From: Hymenobacter sp. IS2118
Lineage (GTDB): Bacteria > Bacteroidota > Bacteroidia > Cytophagales > Hymenobacteraceae
Reading direction: 5' to 3'
Assembly: GCF_000715495.1 (NCBI RefSeq)
Contig: NZ_JNLX01000084.1
Location: forward strand, 1-64,000
DNA: 64,000 nt
The stretch's first letter is position 1; each line of letters begins with the position of its first letter. The notes under the pieces are model-generated. The model had not been told where the DNA came from and did not search any database. It saw only the letters and a program-made list of their open reading frames with translations. The position numbers were made by a program, and so were the translations under genes. Shown here piece after piece: positions 16,863 through 25,583 of this stretch.

Positions 16863-17903
16863 CTAGCGCTTCACGCCCAGGCTGTCGAGCTGGTGCTGGT
16901 AGCGGCGGGCATTGATTTTGTGCTGGGCGTAGGTTTCGGCAAAGTCCGAAAAGCCGCTGCCATCGGGGCGGGCGCAGAAGAACAGGTTCTGGTTGTGGGC
17001 CGGCCGCAGCACGGCATTGAGGGAGCTGGGCAGGGGCGTGGTGATGGGGCCGGGCGGCAGGCCCTTGTGCCGGTACGTGTTGTAGGGCGAATCTACTTTC
17101 TTGTCCACGTTCAGCACGCGCTTGCGGGTGCCGAGGCCGTGCAGCGGCCACAGCAGCGTGGGGTCGGCTTGCAGGGGCTGGCCCCGGCGCAGGCGGTTGA
17201 GGTACACGGCCGCAATCAGGGGCTTGTCGGTAAGCTGGGCCGTTTCGCGCTGCACAATGCTGGCCAGTACGCTCACCTGCACGGGCGTGAGCTTGATGGA
17301 GTCGGCCCGGGCCCGGCGCTCAGCCGTCCAGAAGCGGCGGTGCGTGGCCGCCACGCTATCCAGAAAAGCCGCCGCGCTGGTGTTCCACAGCAGCTGGTAG
17401 CGGCCCGGAATAAACAGGGTGCGCACCGTGCAGGTGTCAAGTTGATAACGACTCAGTAGGCCAGCGTTATCACCCAGCAGCAGCTCCAGCTTGAAGGAAT
17501 CGGTTTCCAGCTGCCGGCTCACCTGGCGCGGGAGGCGGTCGAGGTAGTGAAACGGTTTCAGGTCAAACTGCACGGTGTCCTGGTGGCCGGCCGCCAGCCG
17601 CCGCACCAGGTCCAGGTTGCCCAGATTGGGGTCGAGCCGGTAGCGGCCGGCCCGCACTTGCGCGGGGTAGTTCTGCTGCCGCGCCACCCAGGCAAATTCA
17701 GCGGGCTCGCGCAGCAGCTGGTATTTCTGCAAGGAATCCAGTACCGCCGTAAAACCAGTCCCGGTACGGATGTACAGGAAGGCCGGCCCCTCGGCTAAAG
17801 TGCGCACATTGGGCCGGTACAGCACGCGCCACGCGGCGTAGCTGCCCGCCGCCAGCAAGAGGAAAAGAAGGAAAAAGGATGCCTTAATAACGGATAAGCG
17901 CAT
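16863..17903 (-). CDS. mltG: endolytic murein transglycosylase
   Basis: 346 residues from MRLSVIKASFF. A single N-terminal membrane helix (FFLLFLLLAAGSYAAW) is followed by a LysM-like/YceG domain. Catalytic Glu lies in SIVQRETAQ, followed by family blocks AAVYLNRLRRGQPLQADPT and SPYNTYRHKGLPPGPI. The enzyme cuts nascent glycan strands at the inner membrane and so sets peptidoglycan strand length. A start 22 codons upstream would put polar sequence before the helix and is less likely. It is transcribed away from the regulator gene to its right. Confidence 0.93.
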   Translation of the reverse strand: MRLSVIKASFFLLFLLLAAGSYAAWRVLYRPNVRTLAEGPAFLYIRTGTGFTAVLDSLQKYQLLREPAEFAWVARQQNYPAQVRAGRYRLDPNLGNLDLVRRLAAGHQDTVQFDLKPFHYLDRLPRQVSRQLETDSFKLELLLGDNAGLLSRYQLDTCTVRTLFIPGRYQLLWNTSAAAFLDSVAATHRRFWTAERRARADSIKLTPVQVSVLASIVQRETAQLTDKPLIAAVYLNRLRRGQPLQADPTLLWPLHGLGTRKRVLNVDKKVDSPYNTYRHKGLPPGPITTPLPSSLNAVLRPAHNQNLFFCARPDGSGFSDFAETYAQHKINARRYQHQLDSLGVKR

Positions 17904-18050
17904 AAATTCAGAATAATACGAATAGAAGTCCGCGGTCGGAGAGAGGAAAGCCAGGCTGGCCTGGAGCAACCATTGTGCAACAGTTTCTGGCCTGTGCCAT
18001 TCTCCGGTAGCACACCGGATGGCAAACTAAAGTTTACCGCACTTCGTGCA

Positions 18051-19553
18051 TCATTCGCCTTGCACGAGGGCCGTCACGGCGGCTTCGAAAGCTTCGCGCT
18101 CCGCTTGGCGGATGATTTCGGTGGGTGCCGCGGCGCGCGACTCGCAGTCGGGAATGGGGCAGCGCTCGCAGGTTTCGTTCACGATGCGGAAGGGCAGGGC
18201 GGGGTCGGCCAGGAAACGGACCTGGGCGCGCAGGTTGTCGTCGCAGCGCAGGCCCACGGTCACGCTCACGGCGGGCTGGGTGGGCGTGCCGGCCCGCGCC
18301 AGGGTGAAGCACAAATACTCATCTTCGGTGCCAAAGTAGCGCGATTTCTGGGCACCGGCCACCGTGACGGGAGCGGCGGCGGTGTCGGGGACGGGCAGCG
18401 CCCGCGCTTCGTCCAGCAGCCGCAGACTCACCCAGCGGCGGCAGTAATGCTCGTTCAGCTCGTTGCCGTGCGGGTTGTGCAGGCGGGCCAGGTGCAGCTC
18501 CTTGGTCAGCTCGTAGGACGCGTCGGCAGTGGTCTGGTCGAAGCGCAGAAAGAACAGGCTTTGCAGGCCGAAATGCCGGGGCAGCAGCGTGGTCAGTCGC
18601 TGCATAAACATCTCCGGGCTCACGTCGTACTGCGTCAGCAAATCCAGCAGCAGGCCCGGAGCCCACTTTTTAGCCCCGAAAACCTTGCGCAAATCGCGCA
18701 GCAGGTTTTCCTCCTCCATCAGCAGCGCCCCGGCGAAATACGACGCTTTGAAGTTGTTCAGCACCTCATCAAAAGAGCGCACCTGCGTGCTGCTGCTCAC
18801 GTAGGGCCGCTCCGTCAGCTTGAGGTAGTTGAAGGCTACCTCCCGGCCCAGCACAAAGGCTTGCTGGCCCCGGCTCAGGCCAGGCCGCAGCAGCAGCCGC
18901 TTGGTTTTGGGCTGAAACACCGAGCGCAGCCGGGCCTGCGTGGCCACGGCGTGCTGGCCCAGCGTTTCGCGGTCCAGCGTGTAGCCGTACTTGTCGGTGA
19001 GCACGCGCTCCAGCTGGCGGAGGTCGAACGGGGCGGTGGTGCTGAGTTGGTGGCTGCCTACAAAGGCGCGGGCGTCCTGCTCCAGGTCCTCAAAGTAGTT
19101 GTCGTGCATCTCCTGAAACGAGCGCAGCGCGGCTAGAAACAGATGTTCCTGGCGCATCTCGTAGTTGCGCGCTATCTCGAAGATGGTGCTGATGAAGGCA
19201 TTCATCTTGGCCGGCGCATTAGCAATCAGGTCGATGATGCGGGCGGGCTCCAATCCGTACATCTCCAGGGGAAATTCCTTGAGCATCCTGGAGTTGAGCA
19301 GCTCCGCAATGGGTTCGAGGCGGCGCGGCAGCTGCAGCGAAGTCAGCTGGTCATAGCGCACACCCAGGCACTGGCTCAGGCTCAGAATCTTGTCGGCCTT
19401 GGGATATTTCTTGCCCTTCTCAATCTCATTCAGGTAGCTGACGGAGACGTCGCAGGAGCGCGCCAGCTCGGCGGGACTGAGGCCGCGTTCCTGCCGCAGC
19501 TCGCGCAGTTTCAAGCCGAAGATGAGGCGCACTACCTGGCCGTGATTGAGCAT
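18051..19553 (-). CDS. RamB/ScfR-type transcriptional regulator of the glyoxylate shunt
   Basis: 500 residues from MLNHGQVVRLIFG. Residues about 8-65 form an XRE-type helix-turn-helix (LRELRQERGLSPAELARSCD, VSVSYLNEIEKGKKYPKADK). A long IrrE-like region follows, and the C-terminus has the cysteine cluster NETCERCPIPDCESR seen in the DUF2083/ScfR group. Characterised relatives (RamB, PrpC-associated ScfR) control acetate and propionate metabolism in actinobacteria. Here the gene is divergent from aceB-aceA, which fits a role as their regulator. I see no intact HEXXH metalloprotease motif. Ligand and direction of control are inferred. Confidence 0.82.
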   Translation of the reverse strand: MLNHGQVVRLIFGLKLRELRQERGLSPAELARSCDVSVSYLNEIEKGKKYPKADKILSLSQCLGVRYDQLTSLQLPRRLEPIAELLNSRMLKEFPLEMYGLEPARIIDLIANAPAKMNAFISTIFEIARNYEMRQEHLFLAALRSFQEMHDNYFEDLEQDARAFVGSHQLSTTAPFDLRQLERVLTDKYGYTLDRETLGQHAVATQARLRSVFQPKTKRLLLRPGLSRGQQAFVLGREVAFNYLKLTERPYVSSSTQVRSFDEVLNNFKASYFAGALLMEEENLLRDLRKVFGAKKWAPGLLLDLLTQYDVSPEMFMQRLTTLLPRHFGLQSLFFLRFDQTTADASYELTKELHLARLHNPHGNELNEHYCRRWVSLRLLDEARALPVPDTAAAPVTVAGAQKSRYFGTEDEYLCFTLARAGTPTQPAVSVTVGLRCDDNLRAQVRFLADPALPFRIVNETCERCPIPDCESRAAAPTEIIRQAEREAFEAAVTALVQGE

Positions 19554-19731
19554 GTTTTTAAATGTGAAAATGGGAGGATGTGGGAAATGTGAGGAATGAG
19601 GAAGATGTGAAAATGGGGTGATTAGGAGATGTGAGAAATTTTTTGGAGAATTTTCACACAAGCAACAGCACAAATAAAAACCCCTTTGCAAGCCCTAATA
19701 TCCCGGTTTGGAGATAATTCCAAGAACCAAA

Positions 19732-19739
19732 CAAAGGTA
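19732..19739 (-). promoter_or_regulatory. minus-7 box for the RamB-like regulator gene
   Basis: Minus-strand TACCTTTG fits TAnnTTTG exactly. It lies about 180 bases upstream of the chosen start codon, leaving a long leader that contains the purine-rich word repeats. Confidence 0.5.
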
Positions 19740-19765
19740 AGACGGAGAGCAAATTTTATTATTTT

Positions 19766-19779
19766 AGCGAATATTCGCT
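19766..19779. promoter_or_regulatory. candidate operator palindrome between divergent promoters
   Basis: AGCGAATATTCGCT is a perfect 14-base palindrome, followed at 19781-19795 by a second related half-site (AATATTTAAATTCGC). It lies upstream of the aceB minus-7 box and of the regulator minus-7 box, where a regulator could control both. Confidence 0.55.
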
Positions 19780-19800
19780 GAATATTTAAATTCGCTTTAG

Positions 19801-19808
19801 TATGTTTG
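19801..19808 (+). promoter_or_regulatory. minus-7 box for aceB-aceA
   Basis: TATGTTTG fits TAnnTTTG. The minus-33 region overlaps the second half-site of the palindrome. The aceB start is 90 bases downstream. Confidence 0.5.
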
Positions 19809-19897
19809 CATCGGTCGCTTCGCAGGAGTTGTGAGAAGGTGGCCACCCGGATTCATTTCCCCATTCTCAAATTCCCACCTTTCCACATCTATAAAGC

Positions 19898-21523
19898 ATG
19901 CCTTTCACTCACACTGCGCCCGCCCCCAAGCCCACCTTTCTCACCCCCGAGCGGGTGAAAGTCATCGGTCGCTTCACGTCCGAGTACGCGGAAATCCTCA
20001 CGCCCTCGGCCCTGGCCTTCGTGGCCGAGCTGCACCGGCGCTTCGACCCCACGCGCCAGGCGCTGCTGGGCCGTCGGATTGAGCGGCAGACTGATTTTGA
20101 CGCCGGGGTGATGCCCGATTTTCTGCCCGAAACCAAGCGCATCCGCGAGCAGGACTGGACCGTGGCGCCCGTGCCGCAGGAGCTGCAGGACCGCCGCGTG
20201 GAAATCACCGGCCCCGTGGAGCGGAAGATGATTATCAACGCCCTGAACTCCGGCGCCAGCGTGTTCATGGCCGATTTGGAGGACTCCAATGCCCCCACTT
20301 GGGACAACGTGGTGCAGGGCCAAATCAACCTGCGCGATGCCGTGCGCCGCACCATTTCGCTCAGCACGCCCACCAAAGAGTACCGGCTGAACGAGAAAAC
20401 CGCCGTGCTCATGGTGCGGCCCCGCGGCTGGCATTTGCTCGACAAGCACATTCTGGTCGACGGCGAGCCCATCAGCGCCTCGCTGCTCGATTTTGGCCTT
20501 TATTATTTTCATAATGCCCACGAGCTGTGTGCCCGCGGCTCGGCACCCTACTTCTACCTACCCAAACTGGAAAGTCACCTCGAAGCACGGTTGTGGAATG
20601 ACGTGTTCGGCTTTGCCCAGTGGTCGATGAAGCTGCCCAAATGTCTCATCAAGGCCACCGTTCTCATCGAGACGCTGCCGGCGGCGTTCGAGCTGAATGA
20701 AATCCTGTACGAGCTGCGTGAGCACAGTGCCGGCCTCAACTGCGGGCGCTGGGACTACATTTTCAGCTACATCAAGCGCCTGGGCCTCAACCCCGAATTC
20801 CGGCTGCCCAACCGCGCCGACGTGACGATGAGCGTGCCCTTCATGGCTGCCTACTCGCAGCTCGTTATCCAGACCTGCCACCGGCGCGGGGTGCACGCCA
20901 TCGGCGGCATGGCGGCCCAGATTCCCATCAAAAACGACCCTACGGCCAACGAGGCTGCGTTGGAGAAGGTGCGGCAGGACAAAATCCGGGAAGCTACCAA
21001 CGGCCACGACGGTACCTGGGTGGCGCACCCTGGCCTGGTGCCCGTGGCCCTGGAGGTATTCAACCGCCTGATGCCCGGCCCCAACCAAATCGAAAACAAG
21101 CGCCTCGACGTGCAGGTAACGGCCGCCGACCTGGTGCGTGCCCCCCAGGGCGACATCACCGAAGCGGGCCTGAAGCTGAACATCGACGTGGCCGTGCAAT
21201 ACCTGGCTTCGTGGCTGGGCGGCAACGGCTGCGTGCCGATTTACAACCTGATGGAGGACGCCGCAACGGCCGAAATCAGCCGGGCCCAGGTGTGGCAGTG
21301 GCTGCACACGCCCGGCACCACGCTGGCCGACGGCCGCCCCGTCACCACGGAGCTTTACCGCTCCCTGGTGCCCGGCCAGCTCGAAAAAATCAAAGCCCTG
21401 GTAGGGGAGGAGGCCTATGAAAATGGCCAGTACCTGGAAGCCGCCCGCCTGTTCGACCGTCTGGTGATGAGCAAGGAATTCGTGGAATTTCTGACCATTC
21501 CGGCCTACGAGCAGCTGGCATAG
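19898..21523 (+). CDS. aceB: malate synthase A
   Basis: 541 residues, the length of the A isoform. It condenses glyoxylate and acetyl-CoA to malate, the second step of the glyoxylate shunt. The family signature [16 protein letters not shown] is complete, [11 protein letters not shown] is the metal-binding Asp/Glu region, and [11 protein letters not shown]-type sequence ([15 protein letters not shown]) and [15 protein letters not shown] follow. The ATG at [20 protein letters not shown] comes right after the inverted word repeat. aceA follows after 135 bases on the same strand. Confidence 0.97.
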   Translation: MPFTHTAPAPKPTFLTPERVKVIGRFTSEYAEILTPSALAFVAELHRRFDPTRQALLGRRIERQTDFDAGVMPDFLPETKRIREQDWTVAPVPQELQDRRVEITGPVERKMIINALNSGASVFMADLEDSNAPTWDNVVQGQINLRDAVRRTISLSTPTKEYRLNEKTAVLMVRPRGWHLLDKHILVDGEPISASLLDFGLYYFHNAHELCARGSAPYFYLPKLESHLEARLWNDVFGFAQWSMKLPKCLIKATVLIETLPAAFELNEILYELREHSAGLNCGRWDYIFSYIKRLGLNPEFRLPNRADVTMSVPFMAAYSQLVIQTCHRRGVHAIGGMAAQIPIKNDPTANEAALEKVRQDKIREATNGHDGTWVAHPGLVPVALEVFNRLMPGPNQIENKRLDVQVTAADLVRAPQGDITEAGLKLNIDVAVQYLASWLGGNGCVPIYNLMEDAATAEISRAQVWQWLHTPGTTLADGRPVTTELYRSLVPGQLEKIKALVGEEAYENGQYLEAARLFDRLVMSKEFVEFLTIPAYEQLA

Positions 21524-21658
21524 CACGATTGTAGCAACGCACCACGGTGCGTCCCAACCCCTTCTGACTTTGAAAAAAGCCGCCTGACAGGTAGCCAGGC
21601 CACGCTTTGTCCTTTCTGAACCGCAAATCATTTCCTCATTCAATCCCCATCAACCAAG

Positions 21659-22942
21659 ATGAAACAGCACCAGCAACGCGCCGCCGAAATTGCCCTCGAC
21701 TGGGCCCACAACCCCCGTTGGATTGGCATTCAGCGCCCTTACTCGCCCGAAGACGTAGTGAAGCTGCAAGGCTCCATCCACATCGAATACTCGCTGGCCC
21801 GCCAGGGCGCCGAGCGGCTCTGGGAGCTGCTGCATTCGCAGGAATACGTGGCGGGCCTGGGTGCTCTCACCGGCAACCAGGCGGTGCAGGAAATTCAGGC
21901 CGGCCTGCAGGCCATTTACCTCAGTGGTTGGCAGGTAGCGGCCGATGCCAACGGCGCCGGCCACATGTACCCCGACCAAAGCCTGTACCCCGTGGACAGC
22001 GTGCCGGCCGTGGTGCGCCGTATCAACAACGCCCTGCTGCGGGCCGACCAGATTCAGCACCTCAGCGGCGAAGGCAAGGTGCATTGGCTGGCGCCCATCG
22101 TGGCCGATGCCGAAGCGGGCTTTGGCGGCAACCTGAATGCCTTCGAGCTGATGAAGATGATGATTGAAGCCGGCGCGGCCGGTGTGCATTTTGAAGACCA
22201 GCTTTCGTCGGCCAAAAAGTGCGGGCACCTGGGCGGCAAAGTGCTGGTGCCCACGCAGGAAGCCATCAACAAGCTGGTGGCTGCCCGCCTCGCGGCCGAC
22301 GTGCTGGGCGTGCCCACGCTCATCGTGGCCCGCACTGATGCCGACGCGGCCGACCTGCTGACTGCCGACGTGGACCCGCGCGACCAGCCCTTCATTCTGC
22401 AGGAAGCCGAGCGCACCAACGAAGGCTTCTACCGCATCCGCTGTGGCGTGGAGGCCGGCATTGCGCGTGGCCTGGCCTACGCGCCCTACGCCGACCTTAT
22501 CTGGATGGAAACCTCGCACCCCGACCTGGAAGACGCCCGCAAATTCGCCGAAGCCATTCACGCCCAATTCCCCGGCAAGCTCCTGGCCTACAACTGCTCG
22601 CCGTCGTTCAACTGGGCCTCCAAGCTCAGCGTGGAGCAGATGGGCACCTTCCGCGAGGAGCTGGCGGCGCTGGGCTACAAGTTTCAGTTCATCACTTTGG
22701 CCGGCTTCCACGCCCTCAACACCAGCATGTTCGAGCTGGCCCAGGCGTACCGGCAGCGCGGCATGGCGGGCTACTCGGAGCTGCAGGAGCGGGAATTTGC
22801 GCTGGCCAAAGACGGCTACCAGGCCGTGAAACACCAGTCCTTCGTGGGCACCGGCTACTTCGATGCTGTGCAAAACGTGGTGACGAGCAACCAAACCAGC
22901 ACCTCCGCGCTGGTGGGCAGCACCGAAGAAGCACAATTCTAA
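21659..22942 (+). CDS. aceA: isocitrate lyase
   Basis: 427 residues, normal for bacterial isocitrate lyase. It splits isocitrate into succinate and glyoxylate and lets the cell grow on acetate or fatty acids. The active-site motif KKCGHLGGK (Cys188) is intact, with [17 protein letters not shown] for metal binding and NCSPSFNW near the C-terminus. It is followed by a perfect palindromic terminator. With aceB it makes up the whole shunt, next to a RamB-like regulator. Confidence 0.98.
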   Translation: MKQHQQRAAEIALDWAHNPRWIGIQRPYSPEDVVKLQGSIHIEYSLARQGAERLWELLHSQEYVAGLGALTGNQAVQEIQAGLQAIYLSGWQVAADANGAGHMYPDQSLYPVDSVPAVVRRINNALLRADQIQHLSGEGKVHWLAPIVADAEAGFGGNLNAFELMKMMIEAGAAGVHFEDQLSSAKKCGHLGGKVLVPTQEAINKLVAARLAADVLGVPTLIVARTDADAADLLTADVDPRDQPFILQEAERTNEGFYRIRCGVEAGIARGLAYAPYADLIWMETSHPDLEDARKFAEAIHAQFPGKLLAYNCSPSFNWASKLSVEQMGTFREELAALGYKFQFITLAGFHALNTSMFELAQAYRQRGMAGYSELQEREFALAKDGYQAVKHQSFVGTGYFDAVQNVVTSNQTSTSALVGSTEEAQF

Positions 22943-23022
22943 ATCACGGATTAGTCGGATTAACGACGGATTTCACGGATTTTGTGCACAGTTCTTTCCC
23001 CGGGTTCTGATTTAGAATGTTC

Positions 23023-23060
23023 AGTAAAAAGGGCCGCCCAATTGGGCGGCCCTTTTTACT
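23023..23060. terminator. perfect bidirectional terminator
   Basis: A 38-base perfect palindrome: 19-base arms reading AGTAAAAAGGGCCGCCCAA and its exact complement, with A and T runs on the two sides. It separates the convergent aceA and secreted ricin-fold genes. Confidence 0.95.
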
Positions 23061-23119
23061 GTTAATATATGACTGCTATAAAACGGCGTCTTATTCTTTG
23101 TACAAAGTATGCAGGTGTT

Positions 23120-24001
23120 TTATTGCTGCGCTACGTGGATTTGCTGGGTGTTTTTGCCTTGGCTCACGCGCACCACGTAGAGGCCGGCGGCCAGCACCGG
23201 GTTGCTGAGTTTTACGGTATTAGCGCCGGCCCGCAACGTGGCCCGCTGGCTGTGTACCGCGTGGCCCAATGCGTCAATCACGCTGATGGAGACGGTTCCT
23301 CCGGTCAGGGCATCGATGCTAACCGATAGGGCCTCGCCCTGGCCAAATGGGTTGGGGTAAGCCTGCGCCTTGAGCACCAGTTGGCTGGCGTTTTTGGTGG
23401 CGGTTGGCGTCGATATCAGCGTGAGCTGGAAGCGTTGGGCGCGGGCGTATTCGTTGTCGTCAAAAAGCTTCAGGCGCTGCCCCGACACGTTGTTGGCGCT
23501 GGGTACTTCCATGCACATTTCAAAGGGCATCTGTCCGACCGACTTCTTTAGCTTAAACTCGTACAAGCCGGCCGGAGGGTTGGGATTGTCGACGTTGCTG
23601 CCCGGATTTTCGGTGATAACCCAACGTTGCGCGAAGTCGTCGGTCGATACGTTCTGCTCCAGTTCCGCAAACACCGCCGAGCTTAGTCCCACGGTCTGGA
23701 TGTACATGTCGGTTCCTTTATGGCGCAGCTTGTAAGACCCATCGGCCTGCAGCTCGAAGACGAAGCGCTGGGCATCGTTCCCATTGTCGTTGAACTGTTG
23801 CACCGCCGCCCCAGCCGCTGCCGAGTTACCGGCCACTTCCACGCAAAGCGGGTCGCCGTTGGTCGCCGTTACGAAGTAGTGCGTTATCTTATAAGTACCA
23901 CCGTTCACGATGGGACCGGACGAGAACTGGGCAGAGGCTGATGGCCCGGCAAATAGGAGGGCAATTGCCGCCAGTGAACTGAAAAGTAAGGATTTTTTCA
24001 T
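23120..24001 (-). CDS. secreted ricin-fold protein with T9SS C-terminal sorting domain
   Basis: 293 residues from MKKSLLFSSLAAIALLFAG, a clear signal peptide ending ASAQ. Residues about 25-200 hold two repeats of the ricin/CBM13 kind (AQRFVFELQADGSYKLRHKG, ARAQRFQLTL, AQRWVI blocks). Residues about 215-293 are a type A type IX sorting domain (YPNPFGQGEALSVSI, GLYVVRVSQGK). It should be exported through the outer membrane and released or surface-anchored, where it may bind polysaccharide. No enzyme domain is seen. A LacI-type operator lies about 110 bases upstream. Confidence 0.82.
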   Translation of the reverse strand: MKKSLLFSSLAAIALLFAGPSASAQFSSGPIVNGGTYKITHYFVTATNGDPLCVEVAGNSAAAGAAVQQFNDNGNDAQRFVFELQADGSYKLRHKGTDMYIQTVGLSSAVFAELEQNVSTDDFAQRWVITENPGSNVDNPNPPAGLYEFKLKKSVGQMPFEMCMEVPSANNVSGQRLKLFDDNEYARAQRFQLTLISTPTATKNASQLVLKAQAYPNPFGQGEALSVSIDALTGGTVSISVIDALGHAVHSQRATLRAGANTVKLSNPVLAAGLYVVRVSQGKNTQQIHVAQQ

Positions 24002-24302
24002 GGTGAAAATGGAATGAGTTGAGGGAAGTTGAATGAAACAGCGGCTATCGAGCCGCTTAGTAAAGACTTTATAAATGTAAAGCGTAGTTTCCGTTTTTTT
24101 GTCATTATTACGCAAACGTTTGCCCAATGATTTTAGAGCTAAAAATCATGCATCATTGGCTTCCAATGCCCTTTGTGACCTCAAAATATTTTATTCGTTT
24201 CGTTCGAAGTACTGCTTGGGTAAAGCACAGCTGAATGGCTTTGCTCCCGAAGGAGCTTGTGCAGCACTGTGTCCGTCGATGCTGCCCAATGCAATAGCCA
24301 GA
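24002..24302. other. 301-base spacer upstream of the ricin-fold gene
   Basis: It carries the operator palindrome at 24112-24123 and an AT-rich stretch with a weak minus-strand minus-7 candidate (TACATTTA) near 24075. The part from 24125 to 24302, behind the epimerase stop, shows no gene or repeat to me. Confidence 0.5.
24112..24123. promoter_or_regulatory. LacI-type operator upstream of the ricin-fold gene
   Basis: GCAAACGTTTGC, a perfect 12-base palindrome with the central CG typical of LacI-family sites. The same 12 bases recur at 33315 and 35953. Confidence 0.75.
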
Positions 24303-25526
24303 TTATTGGCGCACCCCAAAGCGGTATTCCGTAACGGAGTGGAACGCTTTGTTCGGACGCAGCACGGTGCTGGGGAAAGTGGGCTGATTGGGGGAATCGG
24401 GGAAATGCTGGGTTTCGAGGCAGAAGCCGTAGTGTTGCGGGTAAGCCACGCCGCCTTTGCCCTTTAGGTTGCCTTTCAGGAAGTTGCCGGAATAGAACTG
24501 AATGCCAGGCTGGTCGGTGAATACGCTCATGGTGCGGCCCGATACGGGCTCGAACACGGTAGCAGCCAGGGCGGGAGCGGTACGCATCTGGTCGGCCAGC
24601 ACCCAGTTGTGGTCGTAGCCGCCGGGTGCGGCACCGGGCACCTGCGCAATGCGCTCGCCAATGGCGTGGGGCGCCCGGAAGTCCATGGGCGTACCCTGCA
24701 CCGGCCGGAGCTCGCCCGTTGGAATCAGGGTGGCATCTACTACCGTGAACCGGTCGGCGTTCAGGGTCAGCTCGTGGCCGAGGGCATTTTTGGCCTGGCC
24801 GTGGTTGAGGTTAAAGTAGCTGTGATTGGTGAGGTTGAGGGGCGTAGCCTTATCAGTCGTGGCAGAGTAGTCGAGGCGCAGTGCGTCGTCATCGGTAATG
24901 GTATACACCACTTTCACTACCACCGTGCCGGGGTAGCCCTCCTCGCCGTCCGGGCTTGTGTAGCTGAGCGTGAGGGTCTGGCCGGCGGCCGAGGTGCCGG
25001 GCTGGGCCGTCCACACCACTTTGTCGAACCCTCGTTTGCCGCCATGCAGCGTATTGGGGGCGTTGTTGAGCGCCATCGTATATTGTTTGCCATCGAGCGA
25101 GAATTTGCCCTGCTTGATGCGGTTGCCATAGCGTCCAATCAACGCCCCAAAATAAGGGCCTTCCTTGAGGTATAGGTCGCTCGTATAGCCGGCCAAGTCG
25201 TCGAAGCCCAGCACCACGTCGCCCAGTTTGCCGTTGCGGTCGGGTGTGAGCAGGCTGGTGAGCGTGCCGCCGTAGGTACTGATGGTGGCTTTGAGGCCGT
25301 GGGCGTTGGTAAGGGTGAAAAGCTGCACCGCCTGCCCGTCGACAGTTTTGCCGAACTCCTTAGCAACGGGTAATGCCTGCGCAGCAGAAGCGCTGGAGTC
25401 AGTCGTCCCGGCCGGGCGGCCATCGGCCCCTTCGGCAGCGTTGGTAGAGGTCGCGGAGTTGCAGGCAGTCAGCAAAGCCAAGTTGGTTAAGATGCCAGCC
25501 AAGCTAGCGCGGAGAGAAACAGGCAT
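24303..25526 (-). CDS. galM: aldose 1-epimerase, lipoprotein form
   Basis: 407 residues. The N-terminus has a lipoprotein signal (LTNLALLTAC) and a low-complexity Ser/Ala linker, then a galactose mutarotase domain from about residue 55. Family blocks are ALIGRYGNRIKQGKF, NLTNHSYFNLNH (catalytic His) and CLETQHFPDSPNQP (catalytic Glu). It interconverts alpha and beta forms of aldoses, here probably in the periplasm or at the membrane on sugars released by the neighbouring glycosidases. It is the last gene of the leftward susC-susD-GH43-GH43 series. Confidence 0.92.
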   Translation of the reverse strand: MPVSLRASLAGILTNLALLTACNSATSTNAAEGADGRPAGTTDSSASAAQALPVAKEFGKTVDGQAVQLFTLTNAHGLKATISTYGGTLTSLLTPDRNGKLGDVVLGFDDLAGYTSDLYLKEGPYFGALIGRYGNRIKQGKFSLDGKQYTMALNNAPNTLHGGKRGFDKVVWTAQPGTSAAGQTLTLSYTSPDGEEGYPGTVVVKVVYTITDDDALRLDYSATTDKATPLNLTNHSYFNLNHGQAKNALGHELTLNADRFTVVDATLIPTGELRPVQGTPMDFRAPHAIGERIAQVPGAAPGGYDHNWVLADQMRTAPALAATVFEPVSGRTMSVFTDQPGIQFYSGNFLKGNLKGKGGVAYPQHYGFCLETQHFPDSPNQPTFPSTVLRPNKAFHSVTEYRFGVRQ

Positions 25527-25583
25527 ATTGAAAAATGAGGCGTTGAAACAGGCAGCTTACCGGACAGCGGCCCGGAATTGGGG

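Larger units (their letters stand above)
19561..19890. repeat. inverted degenerate word repeats inside the ramB-like/aceB spacer
   Basis: About 19561-19640 repeats purine-rich words such as AGATGTGAAAATGGGG and GGATGTGGGAAATGTGAGG. About 19853-19890, just before aceB, holds the inverse (CATTTCCCCATTCTCAAATT, CCCACCTTTCCACATCT). The two units flank the 344-base divergent spacer like bookends. The central part (19690-19810) is AT-rich and holds both promoters and a palindrome. Confidence 0.55.

Noticed and set aside
19622-19846. 74-codon minus-strand frame in the ramB-like/aceB spacer
   Set aside because: It covers both promoters and the palindrome, and no family or ribosome site supports it.
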